64,000 bases of DNA, taken from the NCBI GenBank assembly GCA_021399435.1, contig JAJTUP010000128.1, positions 1 through 64,000 on the forward strand, given 5' to 3'. This stretch comes from Diaporthe sp. PMI_573. Its lineage: Eukaryota > Ascomycota > Sordariomycetes > Diaporthales > Diaporthaceae. Position numbers and translations under genes: made by a program. Positions 31,688-43,599 of this stretch are shown here, in pieces. Position 1 is the stretch's first letter, and every line of letters starts with the position of its first letter. Under the pieces are notes generated by a model that had not been told where the DNA came from, made no database searches, and saw nothing but the letters and a program-made list of their open reading frames with translations.

Positions 31688-34600
31688 CAGTGATCTTATT
31701 GGATTGGATTGGAGCTGGATCCGAGGGTCGCTCCAATCCAGTCCAGAGGTGAAGGCGTGATGCCTCCTGGATATCCAGAACCGATCCAGATCATATTTTT
31801 ACCCTTTTGGGACGATTAGTAAGCCGTTGAATAAACCTCGAGAATATATGTAGAACAAGATGTCACATCCAACAGGCCAAAACCTCATACAGTTGATCAA
31901 ACCGGAAGGATGGCCTTCCAGCTAGTCAGAGGTTGGTATCAGCTGCCTTATGTCTCCCGAAAAGCAAGTTCTTCAACACAACGGCCCTGGCGGCCCCATT
32001 GACCTTATGTATAAGAAACCGACATCTTTTCAGTCGTTAGAAAAACAATCAAGAGATTTTATCCCTACGATCCAGATCCATCAGAAATTGCGACACAAGA
32101 TCCCATTCTACTAGCTAGACCCTGAGCCTATTATGCTCACCAGCAGTGTTCTTCTCCAATATATTTGACTCCTCACTACCGTCATCTCCACTGCCGTCTT
32201 CTTCCCCTTCCGCACTCCGCCCACTGGTACCAGCCTCATCCCCTGCTTCGTCTTCCATCAAGCCGATACTGGAGTTATCAAATGCCTTTCCGCTCTGGGC
32301 GTCCATACCAAGCCCGTAGGCACTCGCTGGCTTCGATTACGTCCATCCGAAGTCGTGAACGACGATCCGTAAGGAGGAGCTTGGCACTGCTAAATAAGCG
32401 CTCACACTCATCTGACGTGGGAGGTACGGCCAACACGTCCAGTGCCATACGAGCTAGGTCCGTCTGCGAGTGATAGCGCTCATTCCAGTACTGAATGGGA
32501 TCGAATTCTTCGTCATCCTTAAGGCCGATAACGTCAGTGCTGATAAACTCGTTGTAGTGGTCCACCCAGGGTAGTTCATGACTCAATTTAGGATCGGACT
32601 GGCGTAGTTTAAGCCGCTTGTGATTCTGAACCGAGGTGAAGGTTTTCTCCTTTAATTCCGGGGCCTTAAAGACGTGAGTAGGAACTGGGGCTCCGCCAGC
32701 AAACTTTCCTCGATATTCCTCAATCCACAGCTCTTTGATAGCCCCAACGGCTGCCTGGATCTAGGCACGCTTATCATCGCTGTCATTCCAAACCTGATGG
32801 TACCACTGGTTCTTGAGGGTTGGATTCAACGATATAGCGGCGTAGTAAGCTGGCGATTCATCAGCCTTGTTGTAGTACTTCTCGCATTTCTTCCAGGCAA
32901 CTTCTGCTGCCGCGGCAAGCCAATTATAGTCATCGACTTCGCTTTGGGTATCCTGCTGCTTCGGGCCACGCTTGCGGAGGGCATCGTCAGCAAGTTGTTC
33001 AAATTTTTGCCGAGCAAGTTGGATTTCATCAATTAGCCAATCCAACGATTGAAAATGATCCGCAAGAGTCCACTGCCTCCCTTCGTTCATGATTGTGGCT
33101 TCGTAGAATGTCTCGAGTTGGTCATGGAGGTGTCCGAGTTCATCCCATTGCCGCGGTGTAAGCCGGTTATCCAGGACGCCCATGTCACCCGGTGGAGGCT
33201 CATATTGATCGCAGAAGAGCTGGATGCGTTCTTTGACGTTAAGGGCGCGTCCAATAGATAGAAAATAAGAATTCCAGCGCGTCGACTGGCTTTGAACAAG
33301 CTGCATGACACTCGAACATCAGCCTCTGAAGTGGAAATATACGGGGCTGTTGCATTAAAATGCGGCGCGGAATAAGGGCCTTACCTCTAATCCATCGAAT
33401 GCAGCCAGTTCACCGCCTATTTCTATTGATCTGAAGAATTGGCGGCGTTGAGGACTCGCTCTAATATACCGTACGATATTGTGGAGCCTTCCAATTGCAC
33501 CCCGTCGCTTCCACAGCTCGCCAATCTGTGTTAAGTCTCCTTCTCGATACGCCGATTCCAGATCCTTGCAGGTCTTCTCAGCATCCTTTCCCATAATAAA
33601 GGCCTGGGCGCAAAGGTTGGCGATATGGCCGAAACACCGAAGGCGTCGTCGTAGGCGATGCTTCTTGCTCATGTTCGGATAAAGAGCTTGGAGGACCAGG
33701 TCAATACAGGCATCATTCGAAGTCGCGTTGTCAGCCATGAAATAACCGATTCTGCCGCTGATACCGTAGTCGCCAAATATGTGTAGGAGGACATCCGCCA
33801 TGTTTTCTCCCGAATGTTCGCCAACCAGTTCGCGAAGAGCCAGCACCGCCGTTCGTCTCTTACCATTTCTGCTGACAAAGTGCGCGACACATCCCAGGGT
33901 GGCCTGGTAGTTCGGCGATGTCCATAAATCGAACGATATCGATATATTGCTGTGTGCCGCTTGCATTTCTTGACGCAGCCTCTCCTTGCGCGCCTCAAAT
34001 GCCTCTATGATCCATTTGCGAATCACAAGGCTCGCCTTTGGTAGAAGCGTTGTTAGGCCTGGAAATACATAGAAGAGGAGGTCGCGGAAGTAGAGGTTCT
34101 CGATTTGGAAGAAGGCGATGTGACAGTAGACGATCCATCGAATAAGAAGCTCCTTGAAGCCGTCAAATCGGCGTTTGAATACAACGGTTGATATGCTGTT
34201 GAAGTCGACAATTGACGGCTGTGAGGGGTCGTTCTTTGCTGGTCTATGCTCACCAGCCTCCCTGTCAATTTGGTGTTTCGATTCGAGGTGGTCTAAGGCA
34301 GTGCAGTTGCCCTTGCCGGAAATTGGAAGCCCCTGCTGGCGCTGCTGCTGCTCACACAGATAACAGTACCAGAACTTCTTCGTTGCGTCCTGCTTCAGTT
34401 GTATATCTTCACCATACTGCCAGACAACTGATGTCCTCTTCTTGGTGTGCTTTTGGGACTTTGCTACGACACAGTAGCGAACATACTGTTTCCCATTCAG
34501 CTTGAATTCGTCGGGTTCGATCAGGATTCCGGCCGGGTCATTTGGGCGAGGGCTAATACATGCGGGAGAAAGAATAACTCTGTCAGAATCCGGACGCCGA

Positions 34601-34981
34601 GCGTTGGTGGCGCCGAAATAGCTGGAGATAGTGGCCATGGTGTAGCTGGTGAGTGGACTGTTTAGACACGTCTGCCATAGTAAAAGGACTGTTGTAGACG
34701 CGAGCGACGCGGTTTCCTGCATGTTTTTGCTCGACCTATCTGTTGCGCGTTTGGGTGTTACAGAAGGTGCGCGTCTCGTGGTGGTGTGTGACGGGAGGCT
34801 ACGTCACAACCACCAAATTAGGCTTAGACCTGGCCATATCGGGTTAGGCCATTGGAGCTCCAGGAGCCTGTTGCCAATCAATCCAATCCAATCCAAATTT
34901 TGGGAAACATGAAATCCAATCCAGCCATTTTCTGTCCACTCCAATCCAATCCACATTGCCTCCAATCCAATAAGATCACTG
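31688..34981 (-). mobile_element. hAT transposon (hAT-3), complete ends
   Basis: Perfect terminal inverted repeats starting CAGTGATCTTATTGGATTGG at 31688 and its reverse complement ending at 34981. Flanked by the 8-bp duplication AGCGGAGA (31680-31687 and 34982-34989), diagnostic for hAT. Subterminal regions carry multiple CCAATCCAATCC motifs. Length 3294 bp; the transposase is on the minus strand. Confidence 0.93.
32278..34722 (-). pseudogene. hAT-3 transposase with one nonsense codon
   Basis: Exon 1 runs from an ATG at 34722 or, more likely, 34638 (ACCATGGCC context) down to 33385. An 84-bp GT-AG intron (33301-33384) follows, then exon 2. The N-terminus has a BED-like finger (CYLCEQQQ...HLESKH). 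Then come the hAT catalytic blocks: SISFDLWTSPN, YFMADNATSNDACIDLVL, RRLRCFGHIANLCAQAF and the RLHN...STRWNS block. The C-terminal dimerisation block is DECERLFSSAKLLLTDRRSRL. A single in-frame TAG at 32761 replaces the expected Trp of KRAW. Near 32285 a one-base shift separates the end from an acidic tail still open to 32115. The protein is nearly complete but probably inactive. Confidence 0.88.
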
Positions 34982-35512
34982 AGCGGAGAACTGACAGGCG
35001 AGTCGGCTGGGGCCGAGGATCGATACGCCACACAAATACAGCAACGAAACTGCCAGCCATCCCCACCACGACCGACTCGGTATGGGATTACAGGAGAGCA
35101 ATGGGAAGTCTTGCGGGAAACGGCTGGAAGCAGGAAGCGTCGACGTGTGCCTGACGCCGCGGCTCAAAAGTGGTTTGAGATGTGGGACATCATCTTCCCA
35201 GGAGCTACCCGCCCAGCTTCCCCATACATTACAGAGCACCCTGATGTCCAGCGCATTATAGATATGACTCATTTTATTTTCGCTGGTGAAAGATGGAGAG
35301 ATCTGATTCGGGATACTAGAGAAAGCAGCCCCTCTATACAGGATGCGTCACGGAGCAGGCTTGTGGCGATTGCGGACGGGTTTATAGCTTTGTACCGGCA
35401 AATGTACCCGGGAGCAGACAGGCTGACGCTCGAAGCTGCAAAAAGTGCAGAGGTTGAAGCCCCTGTTGCGAGCTCAACAGACGAGTCGATGCAGCAGCAT
35501 GATGAGTCTTGA

Positions 35513-37759
35513 ATCAGCCCTTGGTAACGGATCCTCTCTCAAGGGTGCTCAGTAGACAAGGGTGCTGAGTAGACAAGGGTGAGGGGTAATCAGTCCCCAG
35601 CACATGCACACTCTGGTCCGATTCAGGGATTATCGGCGGTCTTGCGTCTGAGAACAAAGGCGGGATCATGATCGATGGCATATCTGAAGCCGCATAAGGG
35701 TGCATACTGTACATATAAAAAATAATCTCAGGGTATTTTGTTGTTGACGCTGTCGTGTCAGTCGAAATCCGATCGACATTAATAAGCGGTTTGGAAAATC
35801 GCCTGCTTTCGGCTTCTTGGGTCGCATGGCTGGCCCACATTCGTTGCAGCTATTCGGCCTCACAATCATTATTCACTGGTCACGATGACGTAGGAACAAT
35901 GGAAGCTTTCAGTACGTGCAACACTAACCCAGCGGCAGGAATGGTCATCGGCAGCATTTCCCATGCGATGCAGGCGGAAGTGTGCACCACGTCGCTGTGC
36001 GCCCTGCAGCTTGCATTAGGCGGCAGCTCGAAGATATTCGGGTTGTCTGGGTCACCCAAACGGGTCCCCTTGGTGCCAACGTGTTGGTTCATAACAATTG
36101 GTATAAAAAGGGCTCAGCGTAGACGGGGAATGCATCTAACCCTTGTCAGATCCCCCTGCTAGCCAGACTGTTTTAGGCACCCTACTGAAGCGCATGAATA
36201 TATGTTCGGGCCGTCCTCTTGATTTGAAGCCGAGGAAAGAATCACTCGGCAAAAGTAAGAAGAAATGCAAGAAAGTACTAGTTTGAACCGCGGGAATGAA
36301 ATAACGTAGAATTGCCGTGCCCAACCTTTTGATTTGGGATCACCTATGCGCTGATACCGTGATTCCTTCTTTCACATTCCAATATTGACCTGAAACTTAG
36401 CTGCTGGTCATTCAGGAATATGTCCCAGCCATGGGCGCAAGTCGTGGCCGGGGTAGCAATATTGGAAGTTGAGCAAAAAACTCTGCCGGAGCAGTTACGC
36501 CTCAGCCTCACATGACCGAGTTCAGATGCACACCACGCAGTCAAGGCCCATACGGAGGAGATGATCCTCCCCTGCATACTATAAATAGGAATGACCCACA
36601 TAACGTCAGAAGTACCGGGGATTTTGTACTGTGAGTGGCCACACAAGCCCCGCGATTATTCCAAAGAGCAACAGAGGTGGGACCATTTGGATGGAAACCG
36701 ATTGCATCGCTGCATCCACCACGCCAACTTGCTCGTGTTGAACCTGGTACTCTAGTTGTGGTGGATGTATTACCATGCACACTCGAGGATCCCTGTTTGT
36801 GGCCGTCAACTCCGTTTTGTTTTATCTTGGCGGCGGGTTCCGTGGACTGCGCCAACTCCGTTCGTCGACCTTGGATAGATGAAGATCGCTTGGCGCTGTA
36901 GCTCCTTTCCGAGGGACTTCCGTATTAGAGAAGGCGTCGGATGCAGAATTGGAACGCAAAGTACAACGTAACCAATCCGGGCGTGTCGCTCAATCATGTT
37001 ACGAGTTTCGAGAACAAGCTCGGAACTACGCCCACGCGTCTCTTGTTATCTGATAGGGTGGAGCATGTGGTCAAGAGTGCGATTACGGATCCCGTTAACA
37101 CTAAGCGCACTCTCTTCCTCATCTCGACACGGAAACCCTGACCCATCCGGCCCGACGATGGATGATACAACCAACTCAGCCTCGCGGTTCACAGGAATCC
37201 TCGGTAGGCTGCTCTCATGTTGCCTAACCGAAATTATTACTGACGTGATGTACTTTCGTCAGGTTCTTTCGGCGGCCAGGGACCGTTGTGGCTTAAGTTA
37301 AGCAGGGCTGTGTTAGCATGACGGACAGTTGGTAACCAGTTATATTACAAGTTTGCTTTAGGAGGTCTCGGCATTCATTTGAGTCGCTGCCTTTGGAAGG
37401 ATTCAATGGTGGATAGGCAGCAGCATTACAACCTAAAATGGGACAGTGTGTTGCGAGGTGCGATCGATGCTCAGAACTGGATACAGACACCGGCGTTACA
37501 TATAGTATTGCGAGATGCCCCTTTTGAAGATAAATATCCTGCCGGCTGAGACAGGCTTCATTTCGAGTGTCGATGCCATGAGAGGCCTCCAGAAGAAATG
37601 GCCAGCCAACTTACCGAGAGAAGAGATGTATAAAGAGACGGGTCTGGAGACTTCAGTCTCCTCACACTTAACTCCTCATACCTCATATTTTATGTTTTAT
37701 TGCGTACCTCAACCACTACCACCTCAGCACACATTCATCAACAACCTTAAGCCTCGGCA
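35513..37759. other. Intergenic, no recognisable gene
   Basis: Short open frames on both strands (for example 35755-36162, 36541-36901, 36941-37301) show no family features. A strong TATA box GGTATAAAAAGGG lies at about 36100 but only a ten-codon frame follows it. 35540-35580 holds a short direct repeat AGTAGACAAGGGTG. Confidence 0.5.
37631..37637 (+). promoter_or_regulatory. TATA box of membrane-protein gene
   Basis: TATAAAG about 125 bp before the ATG at 37760, followed by a CA-rich leader. Confidence 0.45.
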
Positions 37760-38407
37760 ATGTCTTCTAAATATGTTGTCCGGTATCGCCTACTGGTCCT
37801 GCTCTTCACCTTCCTCACACTGGTCGCCTCTGCCCTCAGCTCGGCCAACATCCGCTTTGCAGTTGTCCTGCGGGAACGAGCGAGATCCGGCTATGTTGAC
37901 AACACCCATGTGATCCTGGATATGAACTTTGCGGCACTCCAAAGCAACCTTCTTGTCGCTTCAGTGATCGCAGCCGTTCCTGCGGCCCTATTCAGCGTCT
38001 TCGGGTTTGCGCTAGCACTCCACCGGAGGTGGCTGGCAGATAACCACGGTAGCATTACGATTTTTATATTGCTTCAGCTCGTGGTCGACCTGTTCTTCGT
38101 TGTTATTGGTGGCTATTGTGCCGACAAAATCCAGGGTTTACAGACCTCCTTCACAAAGTTTGGCGGCCACGATCGCATCCCGTACTACAACATTATTTAC
38201 TTCGGATCTGTCGCACAGGCCGGCTATGGCGCTACCTTTATGATCACCGCTGTGGTGACTGGTGTTGTTTTCCTCATATATGATCATCACCAGACACAGC
38301 GAGCCAGGGCTCAGGCAGCAGTTGAACGGCAGGAAGCACCGGCTGAACAACAGACGCCACGGAAGTATGAGAATAGTTGCTCTGAGAAGAGGTATACTGA
38401 GGCTTAG
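37760..38407 (+). CDS. Four-TM integral membrane protein (MARVEL-like topology)
   Basis: Intronless 215-residue protein. Four hydrophobic segments at about 10-30, 63-86, 97-119 and 160-180, with a short N-terminus inside and a charged 35-residue tail (HHQTQRARAQAAVERQE). This four-helix layout is typical of fungal MARVEL-domain or related plasma-membrane proteins, but no signature motif proves membership. The extracellular loop between TM1 and TM2 is polar. The start ATG has a good context (GGCAATGTC) and a TATA box upstream. Complete and without RIP changes, so probably functional. Confidence 0.7.
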   Translation: MSSKYVVRYRLLVLLFTFLTLVASALSSANIRFAVVLRERARSGYVDNTHVILDMNFAALQSNLLVASVIAAVPAALFSVFGFALALHRRWLADNHGSITIFILLQLVVDLFFVVIGGYCADKIQGLQTSFTKFGGHDRIPYYNIIYFGSVAQAGYGATFMITAVVTGVVFLIYDHHQTQRARAQAAVERQEAPAEQQTPRKYENSCSEKRYTEA

Positions 38408-39098
38408 TTGGTACCAAGAAAGAATGCGAGATGCTGAGAACAAGATGCAATGAGAAGGATTACACTTCGACACCCAGTACTAACACTGGATACTGGGCGT
38501 TTGTTTAGAAGGACGCGTTTCTCCCTGTAGCAAAACATAGGCAGAGTCCACTTAGGTACTGATGACGAGTGAATTTACAGTTGAGCCTATATCTGAAAAT
38601 GACCTCTCAAAATTTCATTCTGTTCTTCTCTTTACACGAATTAAAGTGCCTGGGGGCACAGTTTAGGCGCTATACGCGCCATTTATGCACACTACAGAAG
38701 ACAATGCTGCTGATAGCCATCCTGATGATCCGCACATCTTCGTCTTAACGTTGGTATGTATCCTTTATTAGTGACAAAAACTTGTATTACCTGACAAAGG
38801 GGACTTTTGTATGTAAATAGCATGGGAAGGTCCCGTAGGTCAGGTAGTCTGAATTAACTTTATCCACACTCAAATTCTTAGAGAGACCAAGCAGGCAGTG
38901 CAGATAGCTCATGATAGTACATTACATTCTATTGAACATGGGCTTGAAGTCTATCAAGTTGATTGTCGACAGGAAGGTATGGAACGATACAGATCGGAAT
39001 CTGCACTACTTACTTAGCCTGATTGGTTGAAATGCGAACCAACTGAGTAGGTAATAGGTTCTGTATTTACTACGAAGCTTGCCTCTAGGTATGCAAAG
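38408..39098. other. Intergenic, no gene seen
   Basis: AT-rich, no open frame with protein-like content. Confidence 0.45.
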
Positions 39099-40137
39099 TC
39101 ATATGAGCATTATAGATGTCTTCGCAACCACTCCGTCATTAGCCAATCCAGCCACTGAACTCCTCTTCTCTGGTTGCCATTGAAACATCTTCCTCGTCAG
39201 TCTGAGAAGCAACTCCCTGTCCTCGCCTTCGAGCCCGGTGACCCTTTCTTCATGTGGCCTCCGCTCGGGTACAGGGATTCCGGCAGAAAATGACCTCTGC
39301 AACCCGTTAACATGCAGCCCAAGGATATAATACACCGGGACTAATCTACCTTTCGAGCGATACTTGAAGTAGAAGATCGCAAGCGGAGAGGCGTGTGTGT
39401 CCACGCAAACATGGTAGGCGGGCTTTCTGATGGCCTGAATTGAAGCGGATAGTCTAGAAAATAGTGAGAGGAGTGCGGACGCTGTCGTTTTGCGGTTCTT
39501 ACGCTGTTCTATGGGAAATTGCTCTGCCCTTGAGAGCTTTCTCAGCAAAAGAAAGGCCGTCTGTACCCCATTTCAGGTCATGGCGTAAAAGATTTTTACG
39601 CGGTCGCGATTTGCTGACAGTGGCACGTTGCACGCAGACTCGAATGAGTCCTAGATTCTGGGCGGCCGTCATATCCGTAGTGATACGTTCTTTGTTGGTA
39701 TCATCAACTAGAGTTGTTAAATATCTGCAAAACTGAAACACAAGATAGGGACCTAGCTACCGGTAGTCACAACGGCAAAGCGAAACTTGCGTAAAGGTTT
39801 GGTTCTCACGGCTGTGGATGCCTTCTAGCAGCTTTGATATCTTGTCGTGGCGGACTGTTGTTTTTGACGCGCCCGTGCCGTCAATTGTCACCGAAAATGA
39901 TAGTGCATGTTTTCGTGAGCTACCAATCCATTGCTGCCCGACGTTGGTTCCCGGGATGAGGCCAACATGGATGGCAAACTCAGCGTTGTCAACGGATTCT
40001 ACATAGCGATGACAAATGTTAGTGGTCTGGCTGTGGGCATCGTTGTCGACATAGGGCTCTGGGTCTATATACTCGGTGGCGGCGGAGGCACCGATTTGGA
40101 CCTTGACCTCGACACCAAGCTCTTCGATAATGGCCAT
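39099..40137 (-). pseudogene. DUF7918-type fungal protein, frameshifted
   Basis: Exons on the minus strand: 39764-40137 starting MAIIEELGVEVKVQI, 39504-39707 and 39099-39453, with introns of 56 bp and about 49-50 bp. The family landmarks are present in order: ICHRYVESVDNAEFAI, IPGTNVGQQWIGSSRKH, FSVTIDGTG, KFRFAVVTT, ALKGRAISH and the IFYFKYRSK end motif. In exon 1 the frame for ENQTF must shift by one base at about 39794 (a TTT/AAA run) to reach KFRFAVV, so a one-base insertion breaks the gene unless it is a sequencing error. The function of DUF7918 proteins is unknown; many copies are typical of Pezizomycotina. The C-terminal tail is charged and probably disordered. Confidence 0.72.
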
Positions 40138-42039
40138 CTTGTAAGTTGCAAATGGCAAGATGACAAGAGCTGACAGTAAGAAAGTTGCCGTGTGGAAATG
40201 CGATCGGTAGCTTTGGTGGGGGTCGAGATGTGGTTGGGGGGACTCTGGGGGCCGTTGCTGTGGCAACCGGGTCAGTTACGAATAGCCGAAATTACACGCT
40301 GTCACGCAAAAAATTGGGAGGCTCCGAACGAGCTGCTGGGAAGGAGGGGTCGCGTGGGTTCGGGTTTCGGCAGGGATATGCTAACGCAAGTAGAGGGACC
40401 GGTATTTTCTTGGGCGTCGATCTTTATTTGTGACGGCATCAGCGAATATTTCCTAGAGCTGTAAAGGGCCAAAAGTCATGTTGAACACTGGAGCGTGGCT
40501 GTATTGGGCACCATGACTAACCACAGTCACAAAATTAACGTTTGTAGGTAGAGCCAGGAGAAACAGTCGATGAAGCTAGCTGTAAATTGACTCGACCAAT
40601 CAATAGAGCTGAGCACAACTCTTACCATAGGAAGTAATAGAGCGGACCTCCTCATTACAGCTAATGTGGTGTCCCGAGGCGCCACACGCGCTTCGAAACA
40701 ACTGTATCACTTCAAGGCCATGATTTCCTAATGCTGACGGCATAGGGATTGACTTAATACATCCTCTTTGTAGTCCGCTGCCTGGGCGTAGAAAGTTCTT
40801 TTGAGTTCGATATTGCTGGCTTGGTGACAGTATATGTACAGTTAAATTGGGGCGCAGACTCCCTACTTAATGGTGGGGAGTCTGCCATTTAGTTTGGGAC
40901 TACCTATATCCCACAGCTATGTAAACATGGCTGCAAGGAGGCAGGTAACAGCTTCTCTCCCGTGACATGTCTCCCTTTGCGTGCCTGGCAAGCCGGACAT
41001 CACAATGACCGCTACCACTTGGCAGGGTCCCGGCAAAATCCTCCACCCCGGGCAGAACAAATTGCCAACAGTGGGAAATAAATGGCCCTTGTGGCATGTA
41101 CTTTCGTGCAATGTAAAGTCCCTCGACGGCATGTACCTGCATGATCTGAGTCACAGAACCTTATTGCCGAGAATGGTACTGTACCGTATCAGCTGTTTGC
41201 GGCTAAGGCCTCCTCCATCCCAAGACCAGCCCAATCACACAGGTACCAAGACCTTTCAGGTAACGCTTTCATTAGCTCGAAAGCGGCCCCTGCCAAATAT
41301 CTGGCTGAAGAAAGTCTCCAGTGTGTTCTGGACGAAATACGTCCCACGCAAAGTCATGATCTCCATGTTGGTTGTGCTTGCCCTGGAGCCTTGGATGCAC
41401 CGGGCAAGGTTGAATGAACAGATAGTCCACTTATTGTGACTACAAGTGGCAGATTATAGGCAGCAGTTTAGCTGTCATGGGTTGAGCAGGATTTGGAGGA
41501 GCGTCATCACAAAGTTGAAAAACAGCCTGTGCCTAGCTATATAAGACACAGGCTCGACGAGGCATGGCTCATGACCTGCCGAAATTTGGGTACGCATAGG
41601 TGCATCGCCCGAATTTGGGTGCGCATGTGTGTATCGACGAGATGAGCCACGAGGCAGATTCGGGGGCTCTGTTGAAAATGAGTCTCAACATCCGATACTG
41701 GATTGGTCGGGATGAAGCGCCAGGAGGGGCTGAGACCTGCACATTTGCATCTGTCCTCGGGCGTCCATGGCGTCTCACCCTGCATGCATTAGGCCCAATT
41801 GTGGTTTCCCTGCAGCTGATCTACCCTAGTGTAGGCAGAATCTCCAAAGTGCACTGAGGGGCACCTTTGCTGCGCACCGTCAGACGTCAGACCTCAGGTG
41901 GCGGCCTGCTCAGTGGATTAAGTGCCTACCCAGACCGAAAACCAGTTCGCGGACCGAGCTCCGACCTTCATACCTCGTATTTTTCTGTTCCAGGTGGCAA
42001 ATTTCTCATGGGACATGGCGACCTAGGTAGGAATTCGCA
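40138..42039. other. Intergenic, no recognisable gene
   Basis: The promoter of the DUF7918 gene lies at the left end. Open frames such as 40981-41439 have no family features. A degenerate tandem pair of about 29 bp (GAATTTGGGTRCGCAT core) lies at 41578-41636. Confidence 0.45.
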
Positions 42040-43320
42040 ATGGACTGGGTAAAGGACCATGCGGTCGTGAATGAGGGCGACGTGGATCGAGTGCTTCGCT
42101 TCGATCCTCAACTCACCACAGTGGTGCGGCTGCTCAATTGCGACGAGGTGAGCTTACGTATCCAATTTCTGTGTCGGACCCTGGCTTGAGCAGTACACAC
42201 TGACCCTGCGGGCATGTCAGACGCCCATCATCAGCTCCCTCGGTAAGGAAGACTGGAATACCTGGATGCACAATGTGAGTTACCAAAAGCCAGAGCAACC
42301 TTGGAACCATAATTGCTGCAGTGCAGGAATAAAGAGGTATGTATATCAATCCACTTACACTACATTTAGGAAATACCACCGCTTGATGGGGACCTTTCTG
42401 GCCTGATTTTAGTGTATGTTACCCCAGTCAATGCTCCTTTTTGAAGACATGAATGAGTATTAAAACTTCTCCTACAGCCTGGCTCGACGGGCTGTACAAA
42501 GTCTTCCAAGGGGAGCCAAAGTAGAAGCGGATGAATGGCTACAACATTTAGACCGACAGATCCAGATTGCTGGGCCGACTTCATCCATGATATCGGACGT
42601 AACAGGGAATAACGATCTCAAGAAGCTGCCATTTTCGAGAAATGTATTTCTTGATCTCTCCAGAAAGATGTACATTCACAATTCGATCCTCCGAACCGTC
42701 AGCAGGGCAGACATGCCAGCATTCTTCAATGCCGAAGTAGAAATGGAGCTCGGCGTTGGAAATGAAGCACCGGCCTATGGCAAGTCAAAATGTTCTCGAA
42801 CACGTGCTCTACATCCCTGCTAACTACGCACTTGCGTGCTTGCAGTCTACAACTGCAGATCTTCAAACACGTGGCCTATGGACCTGGCCCTGGCTACTAC
42901 TCATATTCCCAGCTGCAATCTGACCTTCGCCGTGGTATTCGGCTGCTCTCTTTCCGTGGAGCGGACCATAATCAAGCGCCTGAAGGGTGCCATATGTGAG
43001 GCAAGCCATCCCCTTCTCATGCCTGGCATATTCGTTGAACTCGAGCGAACCCGGTATCTTGAAATAATCGAAACGTCAGTCGGTGCCATAGAGAGACGTA
43101 TAAGTACGCTGGCATACACGTCTCAGGAGATGGAAGCAATGGCGTCTTTACAGCGGGACAAAGACAATCAGGAGAAGAGAGACCAATGGCTGGACACAAC
43201 ATACTTGCGAAATAGTCTTACAAGCTGGAATGAGCAGCTCAGAACGATGGAGACTCACATGAATGAGCTCATCGACGGACGATTCCCGCTCCGGATTGGC
43301 GTTCATTTGTCCACCAAAGC
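42040..43320 (+). pseudogene. Unidentified fungal coiled-coil protein gene, 3' end replaced
   Basis: A multi-exon gene can be followed: 42040-42147 (starts MDWVKDHAVVNEGDVDR), 42221-42274, 42370-42413, 42478 to about 42778, then further exons from about 42843. Introns are GT-AG. Recognisable segments are EIPPLDGDLSGLILVLARRAVQ, FSRNVFLDLSRKMYIHNSI, FVELERTRYLEIIETSVGAIE and the coiled coil EKRDQWLDTTYLRNSLTSWNEQLRTMETHMNEL. Such paired segments occur in fungal proteins of unknown function. The usual C-terminus is not present: the frame runs into a hAT transposase. The exact exon chain between 42780 and 43000 is uncertain. Confidence 0.55.
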
Positions 43321-43599
43321 CCGACGGAAGAAGAAACAGACCCAGATGGACCCGAACAGATTACGAATGAAACGTGTCAGCATCGAGGCTCTAGAACGTG
43401 CCTTTGACGAAGTTGCCATCAACCCTGAGGAGGACCTTACGCAACAGGATTCGGCTAGTGAGGATGAGGATGATGATGCTTTAGATACTGATCCTTTTGT
43501 TGATACTGAGGACGAGGATGATGAGTACAACAATTCTGACGTATCTGACGAATTAGTTGAAGCCGCCGCGTGCGCCTTTGATTACTCTACGCCTAGTCA

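Larger units (their letters stand above)
31508..35512 (+). pseudogene. Fungal C2H2-like zinc-finger gene, split by hAT-3
   Basis: Left part (about 31508-31687) encodes FACPFYLHDRHGWYDCLRKY then LSRIVDVRLHLSRVHL, a degenerate C-x(n)-C-x(n)-H-x(4)-H finger common in fungal hypothetical genes. Right part (34990-35512) encodes ITGEQWEVLRETAGSRKRRRV, KWFEMWDIIFPGATRPASPY and a helical tail, ending at TGA. Removing hAT-3 and one copy of the 8-bp duplication joins the two in one open frame, with the link reading GFSGELTGESAG. The upstream part of the gene is missing because the Helitron end abuts it. The function of this family is unknown, possibly nucleic-acid binding. Confidence 0.75.

Noticed and set aside
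40981..41439. 152-codon plus-strand frame
   Set aside because: No ATG at its start, no family features, and the opposite strand is equally open.
42275..42369. A 15-base micro-exon (CRNKE) between two introns
   Set aside because: It would require a 33-bp intron, too short for fungi; a single 95-bp intron joins the exons in phase.
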